Below, in pieces: positions 5,084-5,634 of a DNA stretch of 5,634 bases; the stretch's first letter is position 1, and the number at the start of each line of letters is the position of its first letter. The DNA lies in NCBI GenBank assembly GCA_007117175.1, contig SKGZ01000160.1:1-5634 (forward strand). Direction: 5' to 3'. Source of the DNA: Bacteriovoracales bacterium. GTDB lineage: Bacteria; Bdellovibrionota; Bacteriovoracia; Bacteriovoracales; Bacteriovoracaceae. The notes under the pieces are model-generated. The model was not told the origin of the DNA and did not search any database. It worked only from the letters and a program-made list of their open reading frames with translations. A program made the position numbers and the translations under genes.

Positions 5084-5634
5084 TGAGCTTAAATTACCCC
5101 AAGGCATTAGAGCAATTAGTGGAATCCCTTTCTCAATTGCCTGGAGTAGGAAGCAGAACAGCTCTGCGCTATTCTCTCAATCTTGTGCAGTGGTCTAAAA
5201 GTCATCGGAGTCAACTGCTCAATGCAATCGATCAAATTGATCGCATTCAGTATTGTCAGCAGTGCCATGCTTATTGTGATGAAGGAAAAGACCTTTGCTC
5301 ACTTTGCACAGATGAGCAGAGAAAAGGATCACAAATGCTTTGCGTAGTAGAAAGCTTTAGTGACTTATTGGCCATTGAGAAAAGTCAGCAATTCCATGGT
5401 CTTTATCATATTACTGGAGGAGTGCTCAATCCCTTATTAGGTATTGGTCCTGAGAAACTTAAGCTTGAGAGTCTCTTTAAAAGGATTTATCAAAAGAGTT
5501 TCACTCATGTCATATTGGCGATTAATCCTTCAGTAGAAGGTGATGCCACCTGTTCTTTTATAAGAGAAAAAATAAAGGATTATTGCTCAGTTCAAAGAAT
5601 TGGCTTTGGTGTTCCGGTGGGTGGAAATTTAGAA
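5083..5634 (+). CDS. recR: Recombination mediator protein RecR (partial, C-terminus beyond the window)
   Basis: RecR works with RecO and RecF to load RecA onto SSB-covered gapped DNA in the RecFOR repair pathway. The first 184 of about 200 residues are present, with no stop before the right edge. Domains in order: a helix-hairpin-helix, LPGVGSRTALRYSLNL (19-34); a four-Cys zinc finger with Cys58, 61, 72 and 75; a Toprim domain from CVVESFSDLLAIE (87-99, acidic residues Glu90 and Asp94) through YHITGGVLNPLLGIGPEKL (108-126) and NPSVEGDAT; and the start of the C-terminal Walker-B-like element, RIGFGVPVGGNLE. The ATG at 5083 overlaps the ybaB stop (TAATG) and has no good Shine-Dalgarno, so it is probably translated by coupling with ybaB. 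All family motifs in the visible part are intact. Confidence 0.97.
   Translation, partial: MSLNYPKALEQLVESLSQLPGVGSRTALRYSLNLVQWSKSHRSQLLNAIDQIDRIQYCQQCHAYCDEGKDLCSLCTDEQRKGSQMLCVVESFSDLLAIEKSQQFHGLYHITGGVLNPLLGIGPEKLKLESLFKRIYQKSFTHVILAINPSVEGDATCSFIREKIKDYCSVQRIGFGVPVGGNLE

Noticed and set aside
5001..5198. Plus-strand 65-codon frame across the ybaB/recR junction
   Set aside because: It is out of frame with two clearly conserved proteins and has no features of its own.

Overview
The window looks like a chromosomal segment of a low-GC Gram-negative bacterium. The evidence is a lipoprotein signal peptide, a short bacterial SRP RNA with a GGAA-capped domain, and the dnaX-ybaB-recR order. The dnaX and SRP RNA sequences feel closest to Bdellovibrionota or 'deltaproteobacterial' lineages, but that is an impression and no lineage can be proved here.

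Region 1 (1 to about 2044) is one end of an integrated element. On the minus strand, running off the left edge, is the N-terminal part of a tyrosine-recombinase-like protein. It carries Lys where the first catalytic Arg is expected. Divergent from it is a two-gene module: a 100-residue excisionase-like helix-turn-helix protein overlapping a complete 361-residue tyrosine integrase with all catalytic residues. The integrase runs towards the 3' end of a tRNA-Ser(GGA) gene on the opposite strand. Between them lie three copies of a TGTTCCCA motif, two in direct orientation 11 bp apart and one inverted; these look like integrase arm-binding sites. The tRNA is intact, so the element probably entered at its 3' end and restored it. 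The other element end and any cargo lie to the left, outside the window.

Region 2 (2045 to 3170) is host sequence: tRNA-Ser(GGA) on the minus strand with a plausible promoter, a lipoprotein of unknown function on the plus strand, then the 4.5S-type SRP RNA (ffs) with its own well-spaced promoter.

Region 3 (3186 to 5634) is a replication and repair operon: dnaX (clamp-loader gamma/tau), ybaB (nucleoid-associated protein) and recR (cut by the right edge), with an 18-bp gap and then a stop/start overlap. The dnaX gene contains an uninterrupted run of 12 A at the junction between the ATPase core and the tau tail. Slippage in either direction gives a stop within a few codons, so this is a strong candidate for programmed production of the short gamma form.

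The most notable points are the dnaX A12 slippage site, the att architecture at the tRNA, and the Lys-substituted second recombinase. No CRISPR array, insertion sequence or clearly new multi-gene system is visible.
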